Shown: positions 1 through 5,599 of the stretch, piece by piece | Numbering within the stretch: the first letter of the stretch is position 1 | Layout of the letters: each line of letters begins with the position of its first letter | Assembly (NCBI GenBank): GCA_013214885.1 | Contig: JABSRS010000247.1 | Span: 1 to 5,599 of the forward strand | Direction of reading: 5' to 3' | DNA: 5,599 bases | Source of the DNA: Gammaproteobacteria bacterium | Lineage (GTDB): Bacteria > Pseudomonadota > Gammaproteobacteria > Enterobacterales > Psychrobiaceae | Program-made: the position numbers and the translations under genes | Notes under the pieces: generated by a model | The model's database searches: none | Told to the model about the DNA's origin: nothing | What the model saw: only the letters and a program-made list of their open reading frames with translations

Positions 1-1151
1 AAATTATAAAGATATAAATGGCCCCAGTCTGAACGTTGCGAAAACCAAATAATCTCGTTTGATTGCGGCAGGTACTGCCAATTAACCTTGCCATTGCCCG
101 ATTCAAAAAAAGTCGCGACTTTTTCGTCTAAAATAGTGGTGATTTGTCCAGTAGCGACATCGGCAATCCGCAATGTTGCTTGTTGATGATCGCGTGATAC
201 TGAAGCAAAAGCCAACGATTGGTTATCATCACTCCATTGGACATCAAGCCATTTACCACGACTATAAATATGGTCGGTAATGGTTGAGCGTTGCGGATCA
301 GGTTTAAGCTTCAATTTCGTTATTTGCTTGGTGTTGATATCAATCACTAAACGCTCAATGGTAAAAATGTGTTCGTCACCAGGTAGTGGATATTTCCACG
401 AATCGAGCTTAGGGTGGCCGACGTTAGTACTCACTAGGTGCATATTTTTAACTAAGCGCGAGTCATGAATAAAGGTCGCGATTTTGCTCGAGTCTGGTGA
501 CCATAACAACACTGGCGTTTTTGAACGGGTCCAACCTGCATTATTGGTGGCGTAACCAAGATGTTCGATGCCGTCGGTCGTTAACTGCAACTCACTTTGG
601 GTTGTGGTATCACGTAGCCATAAATTAAAATCACGAATAAAAGCGGCTTGCTTACCATCGGGAGAGATAACTTGATGCTTAAACTCTGGCGATTTATCAA
701 GTTTATTACACTGATAACTGGTTAAGTTGCAACGATAATTTTGCTTAGCGATCTTAAAATTAATTTCGCTAAATTTCGGGTTAAACTTGTAAGATTTAAA
801 AGGTAAATTGTCTTGCTGGTAATCGTTGTCCTGGCTTGATAATGCGTTAGCAATCGCCAGATGATCAAACGCTGGTTGCTTTGATTGAGTATCAAGATTG
901 GCAATCATAAATTGATGACCCGACTCAATTTGAGTGCGATAACTCAGACGGTTAGAACTGAGCCATTTCGGATTATCCACGGTACCTAGCACTAATTTTT
1001 TAGTGGCAGCTTTTAAGCGTGATTTTGCACGTTGATAATCAGCCGCTGTGACCACTGTACTCGCTGATTGCTCAATCGGCGCCGTGATACTACACCCGCC
1101 AATCATCAAACTGGAGGTGAGTAATAATGAAGTAATGGTGCTTGTCCGCAT
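1..1151 (-). CDS. S9B (DPP IV-like) peptidase lipoprotein, N-terminal part, cut by window edge
   Basis: Reading leftward from the ATG at 1151-1149, 383 codons stay open to the window edge, so the C-terminal half is missing. Residues 1-20 form a short lipoprotein signal with a lipobox-like LMIGGC, making Cys20 the likely acylated residue; anchoring in the cell envelope is therefore expected. The rest matches the DPP IV N-terminal beta-propeller (PF00930 type): ISPDGKQAAFIRDFNLWLRD near 162-181, LLWSPDSSKIATF near 215-227, YPLPGDEHIF near 254-263, and SQRSDWGHLYLYN at 371-383, which corresponds to the family's S-E-R-D-G-W-x-H-L-Y-L-Y blade. Intact relatives are roughly 700-760 residues and carry a C-terminal alpha/beta-hydrolase domain with Ser-Asp-His that releases N-terminal dipeptides, often X-Pro. 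Whether this copy has the triad cannot be seen. No strong Shine-Dalgarno precedes the ATG; the start is chosen because it gives the lipoprotein signal. The gene is divergent from the broken cluster to its right. Confidence 0.93.
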   Translation of the reverse strand, partial: MRTSTITSLLLTSSLMIGGCSITAPIEQSASTVVTAADYQRAKSRLKAATKKLVLGTVDNPKWLSSNRLSYRTQIESGHQFMIANLDTQSKQPAFDHLAIANALSSQDNDYQQDNLPFKSYKFNPKFSEINFKIAKQNYRCNLTSYQCNKLDKSPEFKHQVISPDGKQAAFIRDFNLWLRDTTTQSELQLTTDGIEHLGYATNNAGWTRSKTPVLLWSPDSSKIATFIHDSRLVKNMHLVSTNVGHPKLDSWKYPLPGDEHIFTIERLVIDINTKQITKLKLKPDPQRSTITDHIYSRGKWLDVQWSDDNQSLAFASVSRDHQQATLRIADVATGQITTILDEKVATFFESGNGKVNWQYLPQSNEIIWFSQRSDWGHLYLYN

Positions 1152-1313
1152 CTTGTGTGTCCAATTGTATAAAATATCCAGAGGAATGTAACAGAAGAAC
1201 GAATTACTGTCTCGTCCAAATTTTGATTGAATTAAATAATGCGCAATGATCAAACGTTTTATCTTTAAATACTAACCAAATTGTCCTCGTTGTTATGCTC
1301 TGTATGTCATTAT

Positions 1314-1333
1314 CATAGCCTGTTTGGGCTATG
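1314..1333. repeat. Intergenic inverted repeat (hairpin)
   Basis: CATAGCC at 1314-1320 and GGCTATG at 1327-1333 are perfect reverse complements, separated by 6 nt. Neither strand has a T run after it, so a standard intrinsic terminator is unlikely. Its place between divergent genes would suit an operator or a structured leader, but no function can be assigned. Confidence 0.4.
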
Positions 1334-1384
1334 CAACCCCATCAAAAACAAGAGTAATCAGTCTAAAATACTGATCAATAAAAG

Positions 1385-1414
1385 TTGTTCTAGATCAATT
1401 TAACTTACTATACT
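1385..1414 (+). promoter_or_regulatory. Candidate sigma-70 promoter for the rightward remnant cluster
   Basis: A good -10 hexamer TATACT lies at 1409-1414. With an 18-nt spacer it is preceded by a weak -35, TTGTTC, at 1385-1390, which matches only the first three consensus bases. Transcription would begin near 1421, about 40 nt before the ATG at 1464. AT-rich DNA offers chance matches, so this is only a candidate. Confidence 0.35.
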
Positions 1415-1463
1415 TATTACCAGTAACGTTGTTTCCTTGGATCTAAACACGAGTTTATTGCTA

Positions 1464-1685
1464 ATGAAAATATCAAATAATGTTATTAAAGTATCCCTAA
1501 TAATGGCGATTTTAGCAGTGGTATCAATCAATAGCTTGATGATTTATCAAGACTACCAAGCTAAAATTAGCATTAAATCTGACAGCATTTACGGCAGCAA
1601 CTTAGCTGCACGATATTTGGTGTTAGGAGACTGGCCAGCCTCGCAAAGTAATGATCACATGATTACTCACTTTGCTGATTTTTAA
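1464..1685 (+). pseudogene. N-terminal fragment of a membrane-anchored sensor-type protein
   Basis: The ATG at 1464 opens 73 codons ending at TAA 1683-1685. A TTG at 1437 would add nine residues, but the ATG places the basic residues directly before the membrane helix. The product starts MKISNNVIKVS, continues with one hydrophobic segment (LIMAILAVVSINSLMIY, about residues 12-28), then a polar stretch with YGSNLAARYLVLGDWPAS. This layout, a short cytoplasmic tail, TM1 and the start of an extracytoplasmic helix, is usual for chemoreceptors, sensor kinases and diguanylate cyclases with a periplasmic sensor. It stops before any second membrane helix or output domain, so it is a fragment. The bases after the stop do not continue the protein convincingly in any frame. 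It may be the missing N-terminus of the truncated chemoreceptor at 2588-3469; that link is inferred, not seen. Confidence 0.5.
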
Positions 1686-1725
1686 ATTGAATCTAGATCG
1701 AATCTGTTGTCGGCTGTTGCCTCGA

Positions 1726-1730
1726 TGGAG
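1726..1730 (+). promoter_or_regulatory. Ribosome binding site of the sulfatase remnant
   Basis: TGGAG lies 5 nt before the ATG at 1736. It supports 1736 as the true start and suggests that the join with the upstream sensor fragment lies before this site, so the sulfatase kept its own translation signal. Confidence 0.55.
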
Positions 1731-1735
1731 CTGAA

Positions 1736-2504
1736 ATGAGCCAAACATTTGCCGTGAGTAAAGCTTCATTCTCAATCACTTATACCTTCTGGCACACCGT
1801 AGCTATTTTGGGGCTGTTTGTTATTCTGTTGATTAATTATCGCCAACTCTTACTTGATAACTCTTCGTTTTCAATGATGATTACTCACTTAAGATGGCAA
1901 CATATTAATAATCTAAGTTTGATGCTAGATCTTGGGATGTTTTTGACCGCTATCATCGTATTGCATTTGACGTTACTCCTTGGAGCCAATAGCTATTTTT
2001 ACCCGACTTCGCTATTAGTTTTTTTTCGTGGCACGATGTTAGCGGAGCCGCTGTTATTAATATGCTTGTCATTGGTGTTGATCGCGGTCTTCCTGGCGGG
2101 GCTATATCTACAATGTGGCCGAGTGATTAGCATAAGCTGCACTATTTTGATGGTAGCCGCATTGCTTGGCAATAAAATGTATCCCAGTTTTATAAGAACA
2201 ACTCCTTTAGAACAACCTAATATCATCATTATCGGGATTGATGGTCTGCGACCTGATCATTTGACATACGGTGGTGCGAATAGTGGACAAACGCCTTTTA
2301 GATCGGGTGCTGTCGCAATCGGTAGTGTTTGATCGTACCTATACCGCTTGGCTAAGTTTACTAACGGGGCAATATCCAGTGACTCACGGTGGTCGCTTTA
2401 ATTTGGCACCACCTGAACTTATCGATCGTGATATTGATTTACTTGAAAAGTTAAAGCAAAGGGGTTATCAAACAACGTATGCGATGCACTCGTCATTGGT
2501 TTAG
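1736..2504 (+). pseudogene. Membrane-anchored sulfatase (PF00884 type), frameshifted and truncated
   Basis: The first frame (1736-2332, 198 codons) encodes four probable membrane helices (about residues 20-36, 62-84, 102-125 and 129-147). These are followed by NIIIIGIDGLRPDHL at 162-176, the metal-binding start of the sulfatase/alkaline-phosphatase fold with Asp169 as a metal ligand. Homology then shifts to the +1 frame near 2295-2301: LDRVLSQSVVFDRTYT, AWLSLLTGQYPVTHGGRF and [15 protein letters not shown], ending at TAG 2502. Such enzymes hydrolyse sulfate esters or transfer phospho-groups outside the membrane. Three defects are visible. There is a frameshift at a T run. In TYT-AWLSLLTG about seven residues are absent compared with the PLARTxP-like segment I recall from relatives, which is the nucleophile region. 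Everything after about residue 250 is missing, including the C-terminal metal ligands. The product cannot be an active sulfatase. The last few codons after 2484 probably belong to the downstream chemoreceptor DNA. Confidence 0.85.
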
Positions 2505-2587
2505 TACTGATTGTATTAGGTTGTAATGCTGGTTACTTATTTGCCCAAACAATCAGCTTACCGATTATTCGCCTTAACGATGGCATC

Positions 2588-3469
2588 GTGAAAATAGAAC
2601 AACAATCCGATCTAACCTATCGTCTTAACATCTCAAGCAATGACGAAATTGGTTCAACATCGACGGCCTTAAACTCAATGATGATGAAATTTCATCAAGC
2701 GATCAGTAACGTCGCCAATAACGCTGTTAACATTGCTACCGCTGCAGAACAAACATCGGTCATAACAGCGCAAAACAGTGCCCGAATTGTCGAACCGCAG
2801 GATCAAACAACACTGGTAGCCACCGCGATGGAACAAATGACGATCACTGTTGAGAACGTTGCTGAAAACGTTAATGATGCGGTAGAAGCGGTGAAATCTG
2901 CTGACGAAAAAGCCTCCAACGGTCATGAAATAATGCAGCAAACTATTGTTTCGGTTGGCCAATTAGTCAGCCAAATTAATACCGCGTCTCAGGTTATTAA
3001 TGAATTTGAGATCCACAGCAACGAAATCGTCGCGGTATTAGATGTGATCAAGGGCGTCGCTGAACAAACCAATCTATTGGCCCTAAATGCCGCTATCGAG
3101 GCTGCCAGAGCAGGCGAACAAGGGCGAGGGTTTGCCGTGGTCGCTGACGAAGTTCGCGGGCTTGCCGGTCGCACTCAAGCGTCGACCAGCGAAATCAGTG
3201 AAGTGATCGAAAAACTAAAAGCCAGTGCCGAGCAAGCAATCATCGCCATGGAGAAGAGCCAAGAACTAGCCAACATAGTGGTAAAGCAGGGAGCAATAGC
3301 TGAAAATTCATTTTATCAGGTGTCGGAATCCGTCGCTTTAATCGGTGAGATGAATAATCAAATCGCCAATGAAAGTGCGTTAGGTTCCGCTCAAACGGCG
3401 GAGGCATCACAAGAATTGGTGTCATTAACTATCGACCTAAAAACCTTAGTAAGTTCTTTTAAGATCTAG
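2588..3469 (+). CDS. C-terminal part of a methyl-accepting chemotaxis protein, 5'-truncated
   Basis: A GTG at 2588 gives 293 residues. The homologous frame is open from 2447 and clearly coding from about 2486, where [20 protein letters not shown] is the second membrane helix, followed by [14 protein letters not shown], the start of HAMP. The GTG lies inside HAMP, so TM1, the periplasmic sensor domain and the natural start are all absent. The signalling domain is plain: [38 protein letters not shown] (153-190) is the hairpin tip that binds CheA and CheW. The C-terminal helix appears 20-25 residues short around IAN-ES (259-263), where relatives have a stretch resembling AEEQSAVAEEIN, and Pro70 sits in the N-terminal coiled coil. 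An intact receptor passes ligand state to CheA kinase and is tuned by CheR/CheB. If made, this piece would be a sensorless tail; more likely it is a remnant. Spacing of DGIV and the GTG shows only a weak Shine-Dalgarno (GATGG). Confidence 0.85.
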   Translation: MKIEQQSDLTYRLNISSNDEIGSTSTALNSMMMKFHQAISNVANNAVNIATAAEQTSVITAQNSARIVEPQDQTTLVATAMEQMTITVENVAENVNDAVEAVKSADEKASNGHEIMQQTIVSVGQLVSQINTASQVINEFEIHSNEIVAVLDVIKGVAEQTNLLALNAAIEAARAGEQGRGFAVVADEVRGLAGRTQASTSEISEVIEKLKASAEQAIIAMEKSQELANIVVKQGAIAENSFYQVSESVALIGEMNNQIANESALGSAQTAEASQELVSLTIDLKTLVSSFKI

Positions 3470-3476
3470 TGTTAAC

Positions 3477-3496
3477 GCCAGCACCAGCGTGCTGGC
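3477..3496. terminator. Hairpin in the convergent gap, possible terminator without T run
   Basis: GCCAGCAC (3477-3484) and GTGCTGGC (3489-3496) form a perfect 8-bp GC-rich stem with a 4-nt loop, 8 nt after the chemoreceptor stop and about 90 nt beyond the end of the converging ankyrin-like gene. Position suits a bidirectional terminator, but neither side carries a T tract, so an intrinsic terminator is not proven. Confidence 0.45.
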
Positions 3497-3587
3497 AACT
3501 AAAGTGACATAGCTAACATTGACAAATCTCTAAGTGAATACTATGTAACTAAATATTACTAATAATTGCAGTGTTTCGTATAACTTA

Positions 3588-4478
3588 TTATTTCTTGTCG
3601 GCAAGAAATTCTTGAAGGAACTTATATTCCTCATCGGTCATTTGATCTTTCATAAAGTTTAAAAACTTGTTGTTATTTTCGGTAGCTTGTTGTTTAGCAA
3701 TGACTTTGTCTTGTTCGGCCTGTTGCGATGTTGTCGCAATTTGTTCACTACTCGCTAAATTATTATCTAAGATCCATGAGATCATTTCGCCATTGTTATC
3801 CTGGTAAACTAGGCCGTATAACATATCTTGATTTAGCGCTATGGTGGCGCCTTGCTGATACAGATGCTTGGCCAGATCTTTGTTATTGGCCCATAGTGAC
3901 TGCTCCACCAAGAGCAGTTTGTCTTCGTGATCAATATTGGCGAGCTGAGTTAAGTGCTCAAAAATTTCAGGTTCAAGTTCACCAAACAAGCTGCGCCACG
4001 GTGCACTGTCTTGTACCATTGCACCTAGCTCAATAAATAAGTTGATTTGCTCTATCGTAATGGCGTTATCCATAAAGAGCGCTGCATACAGCGGCGTGTA
4101 ATGGTCAGATTCATCTCTTTCGCGCATAGTGGCATTGGGATCTATTATTCCTTCTTTAATGAGTTCAATCAGTAACTGTGCATGTCCCTGGTTTTGTTGG
4201 CCATAACTTTTGAAAATCTCTATGAGACTCTCTTGTGGGGTTAGTCCTTTATACTTATCGATAGTAGACGTTAGATTTGAAGCGGACTGAACTTTGTTGT
4301 CAACTTGCTCAATTATAAGTGTTTCTAATTGGCCACTATTTACTATTTTTTTATCGTTGTATGAAGGTTGTTGTTCTATGATTGAATTACTTGCTTCATT
4401 CTCCTTTGTATTAAAAATAGCAAGCATCAATATAAGAACGCCAGCAGCAACTGTTGCAATAATAACTTTTTTTACCAT
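3588..4478 (-). CDS. Membrane-anchored protein with ankyrin-like repeats, function unknown
   Basis: The protein has 296 residues and is intact. Residues 1-4 (MVKK) are basic and 5-22 (VIIATVAAGVLILMLAIF) form a single hydrophobic segment, an uncleaved signal anchor or signal peptide, so the rest probably lies in the periplasm. Residues 30-80 are polar and likely flexible. From about 99 to 245 there are helix pairs reminiscent of ankyrin or Sel1-like repeats: AQLLIELIKEGIIDPNA, TPLYAALF...INLFIELGA (128-153), KDLAKHLYQQGATIA (200-214) and EMISWILDNN (231-240). Residues 245-296 are charged and Gln-rich, probably helical or coiled coil. Ankyrin repeats bind partner proteins; no catalytic motif is seen and no partner is suggested by the neighbours. 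The start is supported by AAGG seven bases upstream of ATG. Assignment to ankyrin repeats is by eye and moderate; a divergent all-helical repeat is the alternative. Confidence 0.8.
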   Translation of the reverse strand: MVKKVIIATVAAGVLILMLAIFNTKENEASNSIIEQQPSYNDKKIVNSGQLETLIIEQVDNKVQSASNLTSTIDKYKGLTPQESLIEIFKSYGQQNQGHAQLLIELIKEGIIDPNATMRERDESDHYTPLYAALFMDNAITIEQINLFIELGAMVQDSAPWRSLFGELEPEIFEHLTQLANIDHEDKLLLVEQSLWANNKDLAKHLYQQGATIALNQDMLYGLVYQDNNGEMISWILDNNLASSEQIATTSQQAEQDKVIAKQQATENNNKFLNFMKDQMTDEEYKFLQEFLADKK

Positions 4479-4485
4479 AATTTTA

Positions 4486-4489
4486 CCTT
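4486..4489 (-). promoter_or_regulatory. Ribosome binding site of the ankyrin-like gene
   Basis: Reading leftward, AAGG sits 7 nt before the ATG at 4478, which supports that start. Confidence 0.55.
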
Positions 4490-4589
4490 GTTAATTTTTC
4501 AGCCCTTCAACTTCGATGTGCCAATTAAATAAGTCATCAAAAGCTACATTAATCATTGATGATAATGCATCTTATTTAGATTTGCATTG

Positions 4590-4640
4590 TATTTACTTGG
4601 GAAACTAATCACTTGGACGTTGAATTCGAACAAGTAAATA
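4590..4640. repeat. 10-bp inverted repeat with 31-nt spacer upstream of the ankyrin-like gene
   Basis: TATTTACTTG (4590-4599) and CAAGTAAATA (4631-4640) are perfect reverse complements. The spacer repeats ACTTGG (4611-4616), which also occurs at 4595-4600. It lies 112-162 nt before the ankyrin-like start codon, in the 220-nt gap between the two minus-strand genes, which otherwise shows no gene. It could be a regulator binding region; no known site is recognised. Confidence 0.4.
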
Positions 4641-4698
4641 AAAAACTTAAAACAAGCGATCAGTGGTGACCAAAGTTCATTAGAATAAGCATGAGTTT

Positions 4699-5337
4699 TT
4701 AGGTTAATAGCAGCTGCTGTGTCACTAAATTTAGTTCTCTATTACCATAGAGAAAAAAGTCACCACATTGACTACTCCCTTTAAAGCTCACGGGTAATTC
4801 AATATAGGTGACGTTCGAAAAACGAGTATGGCGATGGACTTTTTTAGCTCTGGCTTTTCGACCATTGGCGGTACCGGTAAATAATGACAGGCTATAATAT
4901 TGATTGTTGGCAATGATTAACGTATCAATATCATTGTGGATATCTAACTGGGTATTATAAAAAACAACGACCCCATGTAAACGTTCTTTTAACAGGGTTG
5001 AGAAGTGGATATCCCTGACTAATGACGGGTAGGTTCGATAAAGTCTCGCTGCTAAACCAAGCATGGTTTGATGGTCTAAATCTGCCTCGATAAAGTACTG
5101 AACATTGGTGGCGAGGTAATAATTCAAATAATCGAGTTGGTTAGGAATTGTTTGATAGTGATAAACATAATTATAAAATGGTTTAATAAACATCGGAAAG
5201 TGGATGTTCCATTCAACCATTTGATTTCTCACCTGACTAAATGACAGTGAATAATTCTCTATGATTGATAAAATTTTCTCACTGGTTAAGCTTGAGTAAT
5301 CTAAAAAATTTTGATATTCACCGATGACTAATTTCAT
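4699..5337 (-). CDS. Hypothetical protein, helical N-half and beta-rich C-half
   Basis: The protein has 212 residues and runs from ATG 5337 to TAA 4701-4699. An in-frame TAA a few codons upstream fixes the maximum extent; the start has only a weak Shine-Dalgarno (TGAG). I do not recognise the family. There is no signal peptide or membrane helix, so it is probably cytoplasmic. Residues 1-120 look mainly helical and are rich in Tyr and Asn. Residues 121-198 look like beta strands: GVVVFYN, DTLIIANN, YYSLSLFTGT, TYIELPVSF and DFFLYG. A basic patch RKARAKKVHRH lies at 160-170. The order Glu118 in a helix, Asp138 in a strand, then a strand with SLSLF faintly recalls a PD-(D/E)XK nuclease core, but the catalytic Lys of the (D/E)xK step is not where expected, so this is only a weak idea. 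It is separated from the next gene by 220 nt and may be its own transcription unit. Confidence 0.75.
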   Translation of the reverse strand: MKLVIGEYQNFLDYSSLTSEKILSIIENYSLSFSQVRNQMVEWNIHFPMFIKPFYNYVYHYQTIPNQLDYLNYYLATNVQYFIEADLDHQTMLGLAARLYRTYPSLVRDIHFSTLLKERLHGVVVFYNTQLDIHNDIDTLIIANNQYYSLSLFTGTANGRKARAKKVHRHTRFSNVTYIELPVSFKGSSQCGDFFLYGNRELNLVTQQLLLT

Positions 5338-5388
5338 ATTAGGCTCAAATTAAATATTAGGATAATCCCTGACATTAGGTAGAAGCTT

Positions 5389-5394
5389 ATTATA
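5389..5394 (-). promoter_or_regulatory. -10 element for the 212-residue gene
   Basis: On the minus strand there is an exact TATAAT at 5394-5389, about 50 nt before the ATG at 5337. The best -35 partner, TTCACG, is poor and lies 20 nt upstream of it. The site is plausible mainly because of the perfect -10 and its distance. Confidence 0.4.
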
Positions 5395-5458
5395 GACCCT
5401 AACTTAGTTTTTGCCGTGAATTGAGAGCTTGAGCGGATGTTTAGCTGGGTATAAATCA

Positions 5459-5485
5459 ACAATGCCAGCGAGAAGCTGGCATTGT
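5459..5485. terminator. Strong hairpin, possible terminator
   Basis: ACAATGCCAGC (5459-5469) and GCTGGCATTGT (5475-5485) form a perfect 11-bp stem with loop GAGAA. The plus-strand flank is T/G-rich but lacks a continuous T run. No gene clearly ends next to it: it lies between the divergent start of the 212-residue gene and the putative rightward start near 5555. It may be a terminator left from a lost gene, or a regulatory hairpin. It shares GCCAGC/GCTGGC with the hairpin at 3477-3496. Confidence 0.5.
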
Positions 5486-5519
5486 GTTGGTATTGTTTTG
5501 GTATTGCGTTGGCTGTGGT
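5476..5519. repeat. Degenerate 11-bp tandem repeat, four units
   Basis: Four consecutive 11-mers align: CTGGCATTGTG (5476), TTGGTATTGTT (5487), TTGGTATTGCG (5498) and TTGGCTGTGGT (5509). Units 2 and 3 share nine identical leading bases. The first unit is the right arm of the hairpin at 5459-5485, so the array overlaps it. Confidence 0.55.
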
Positions 5520-5546
5520 ACAACCTGAATGTTTTTATCTAATTGA

Positions 5547-5599
5547 GTGAAAACATGGATATTGTTAGTTGGTTATTATCTTCAATACTCGGATTATGG
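5547..5599 (+). CDS. Possible start of a rightward gene, cut by window edge
   Basis: Two overlapping frames are open to the edge. ATG at 5555 gives MDIVSWLLSSILGLW, a hydrophobic start such as a membrane protein or signal sequence would have. GTG at 5547 gives (V/M)KTWILLVGYYLQYSDYG, which also looks like a natural N-terminus. Neither has a good Shine-Dalgarno; GAG at 5545-5547 is weakly placed for the ATG. At most 17 residues are visible, so identity cannot be stated, and it may not be a gene. Confidence 0.3.
   Translation, partial: MKTWILLVGYYLQYSDY

Larger units (their letters stand above)
1152..1463. other. Divergent intergenic region without a gene
   Basis: This stretch separates the leftward peptidase gene from the rightward gene remnants. 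I see no convincing protein or RNA gene. It contains a 7-bp-stem hairpin (1314-1333) and a candidate rightward promoter (1385-1414). Several GATCAA-type words occur (for example near 1247, 1372 and 1393), but they do not form a spaced palindrome that I can assign to a named regulator. The leftward promoter of the peptidase gene must lie here, but I could not find a convincing -35/-10 pair at a sensible distance. Confidence 0.6.

Noticed and set aside
722..904. 60-codon minus-strand open frame inside the peptidase gene
   Set aside because: It overlaps, in another frame, a well-supported peptidase coding region and has no family resemblance.
1380..1400. FNR/CRP-type site among the GATCAA words
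   Set aside because: The half-sites are not spaced as TTGAT-N4-ATCAA or TGTGA-N6-TCACA.
2290..2332. Programmed ribosomal frameshift in the sulfatase
   Set aside because: There is no recognised slippery site with an adjacent stop or structure, and the gene is also truncated and lacks a catalytic segment.
2675..2962. Minus-strand 95-codon frame opposite the chemoreceptor
   Set aside because: It is an antisense shadow of the strongly conserved signalling domain, with no start signal.
1464..3469. Insertion sequence as the cause of the gene break
   Set aside because: No transposase coding, terminal inverted repeats or target-site duplication is visible.
3471..3510. GTTAAC next to the hairpin as an integron attC site
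   Set aside because: Only one GTT/AAC-type box and a short hairpin are present; paired R and L boxes and an integrase are lacking.
3728..4036. Plus-strand 102-codon frame opposite the ankyrin-like gene
   Set aside because: It lies wholly antisense to an intact gene with a good ribosome binding site, and its Trp/Cys/Arg-rich composition looks non-coding.

Overview
The window looks like chromosome from a marine gammaproteobacterium, probably Alteromonadales (Shewanella/Colwellia/Thalassotalea-like). This is an inference from three things: moderately AT-rich DNA, a lipoprotein-type S9B dipeptidyl-peptidase, and a membrane sulfatase and chemoreceptor with the sequence style of that group. No RNA gene, CRISPR array, transposase, integrase or complete insertion sequence is visible.

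Layout. (1) 1-1151, minus strand: the N-terminal 383 codons of an S9B (DPP IV-like) peptidase lipoprotein, running off the left edge before its catalytic domain. (2) 1152-1463: a gene-free divergent intergenic region with one hairpin and one candidate promoter reading right. (3) 1464-3469, plus strand: three broken genes in a row. These are the first ~73 codons of a membrane-anchored sensor-type protein ending at a stop; the N-terminal part of a multi-pass membrane sulfatase with a frameshift, an apparent active-site deletion and a 3' truncation; and, fused directly to it out of frame, the C-terminal part of a methyl-accepting chemotaxis protein (end of TM2, HAMP, signalling domain). (4) 3470-3587: a short convergent gap with a perfect hairpin. 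(5) 3588-4478, minus strand: an intact 296-residue membrane-anchored protein with ankyrin-like repeats. (6) 4699-5337, minus strand: an intact 212-residue protein of unknown function. (7) 5338-5599: a promoter candidate for the 212-residue gene, an 11-bp-stem hairpin running into a degenerate 11-bp tandem repeat, and possibly the first codons of a rightward gene cut by the window edge.

No single functional system emerges. The most notable region is 1464-3469. One reading is that a chemoreceptor gene was split or partly replaced by a piece of sulfatase gene and the whole locus is decaying; the alternative is three unrelated remnants brought together by deletions, or an assembly error. Flanking genes appear intact, which argues against poor sequence quality everywhere. 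The two minus-strand hypothetical genes are separated by 220 bp and need not be co-transcribed.
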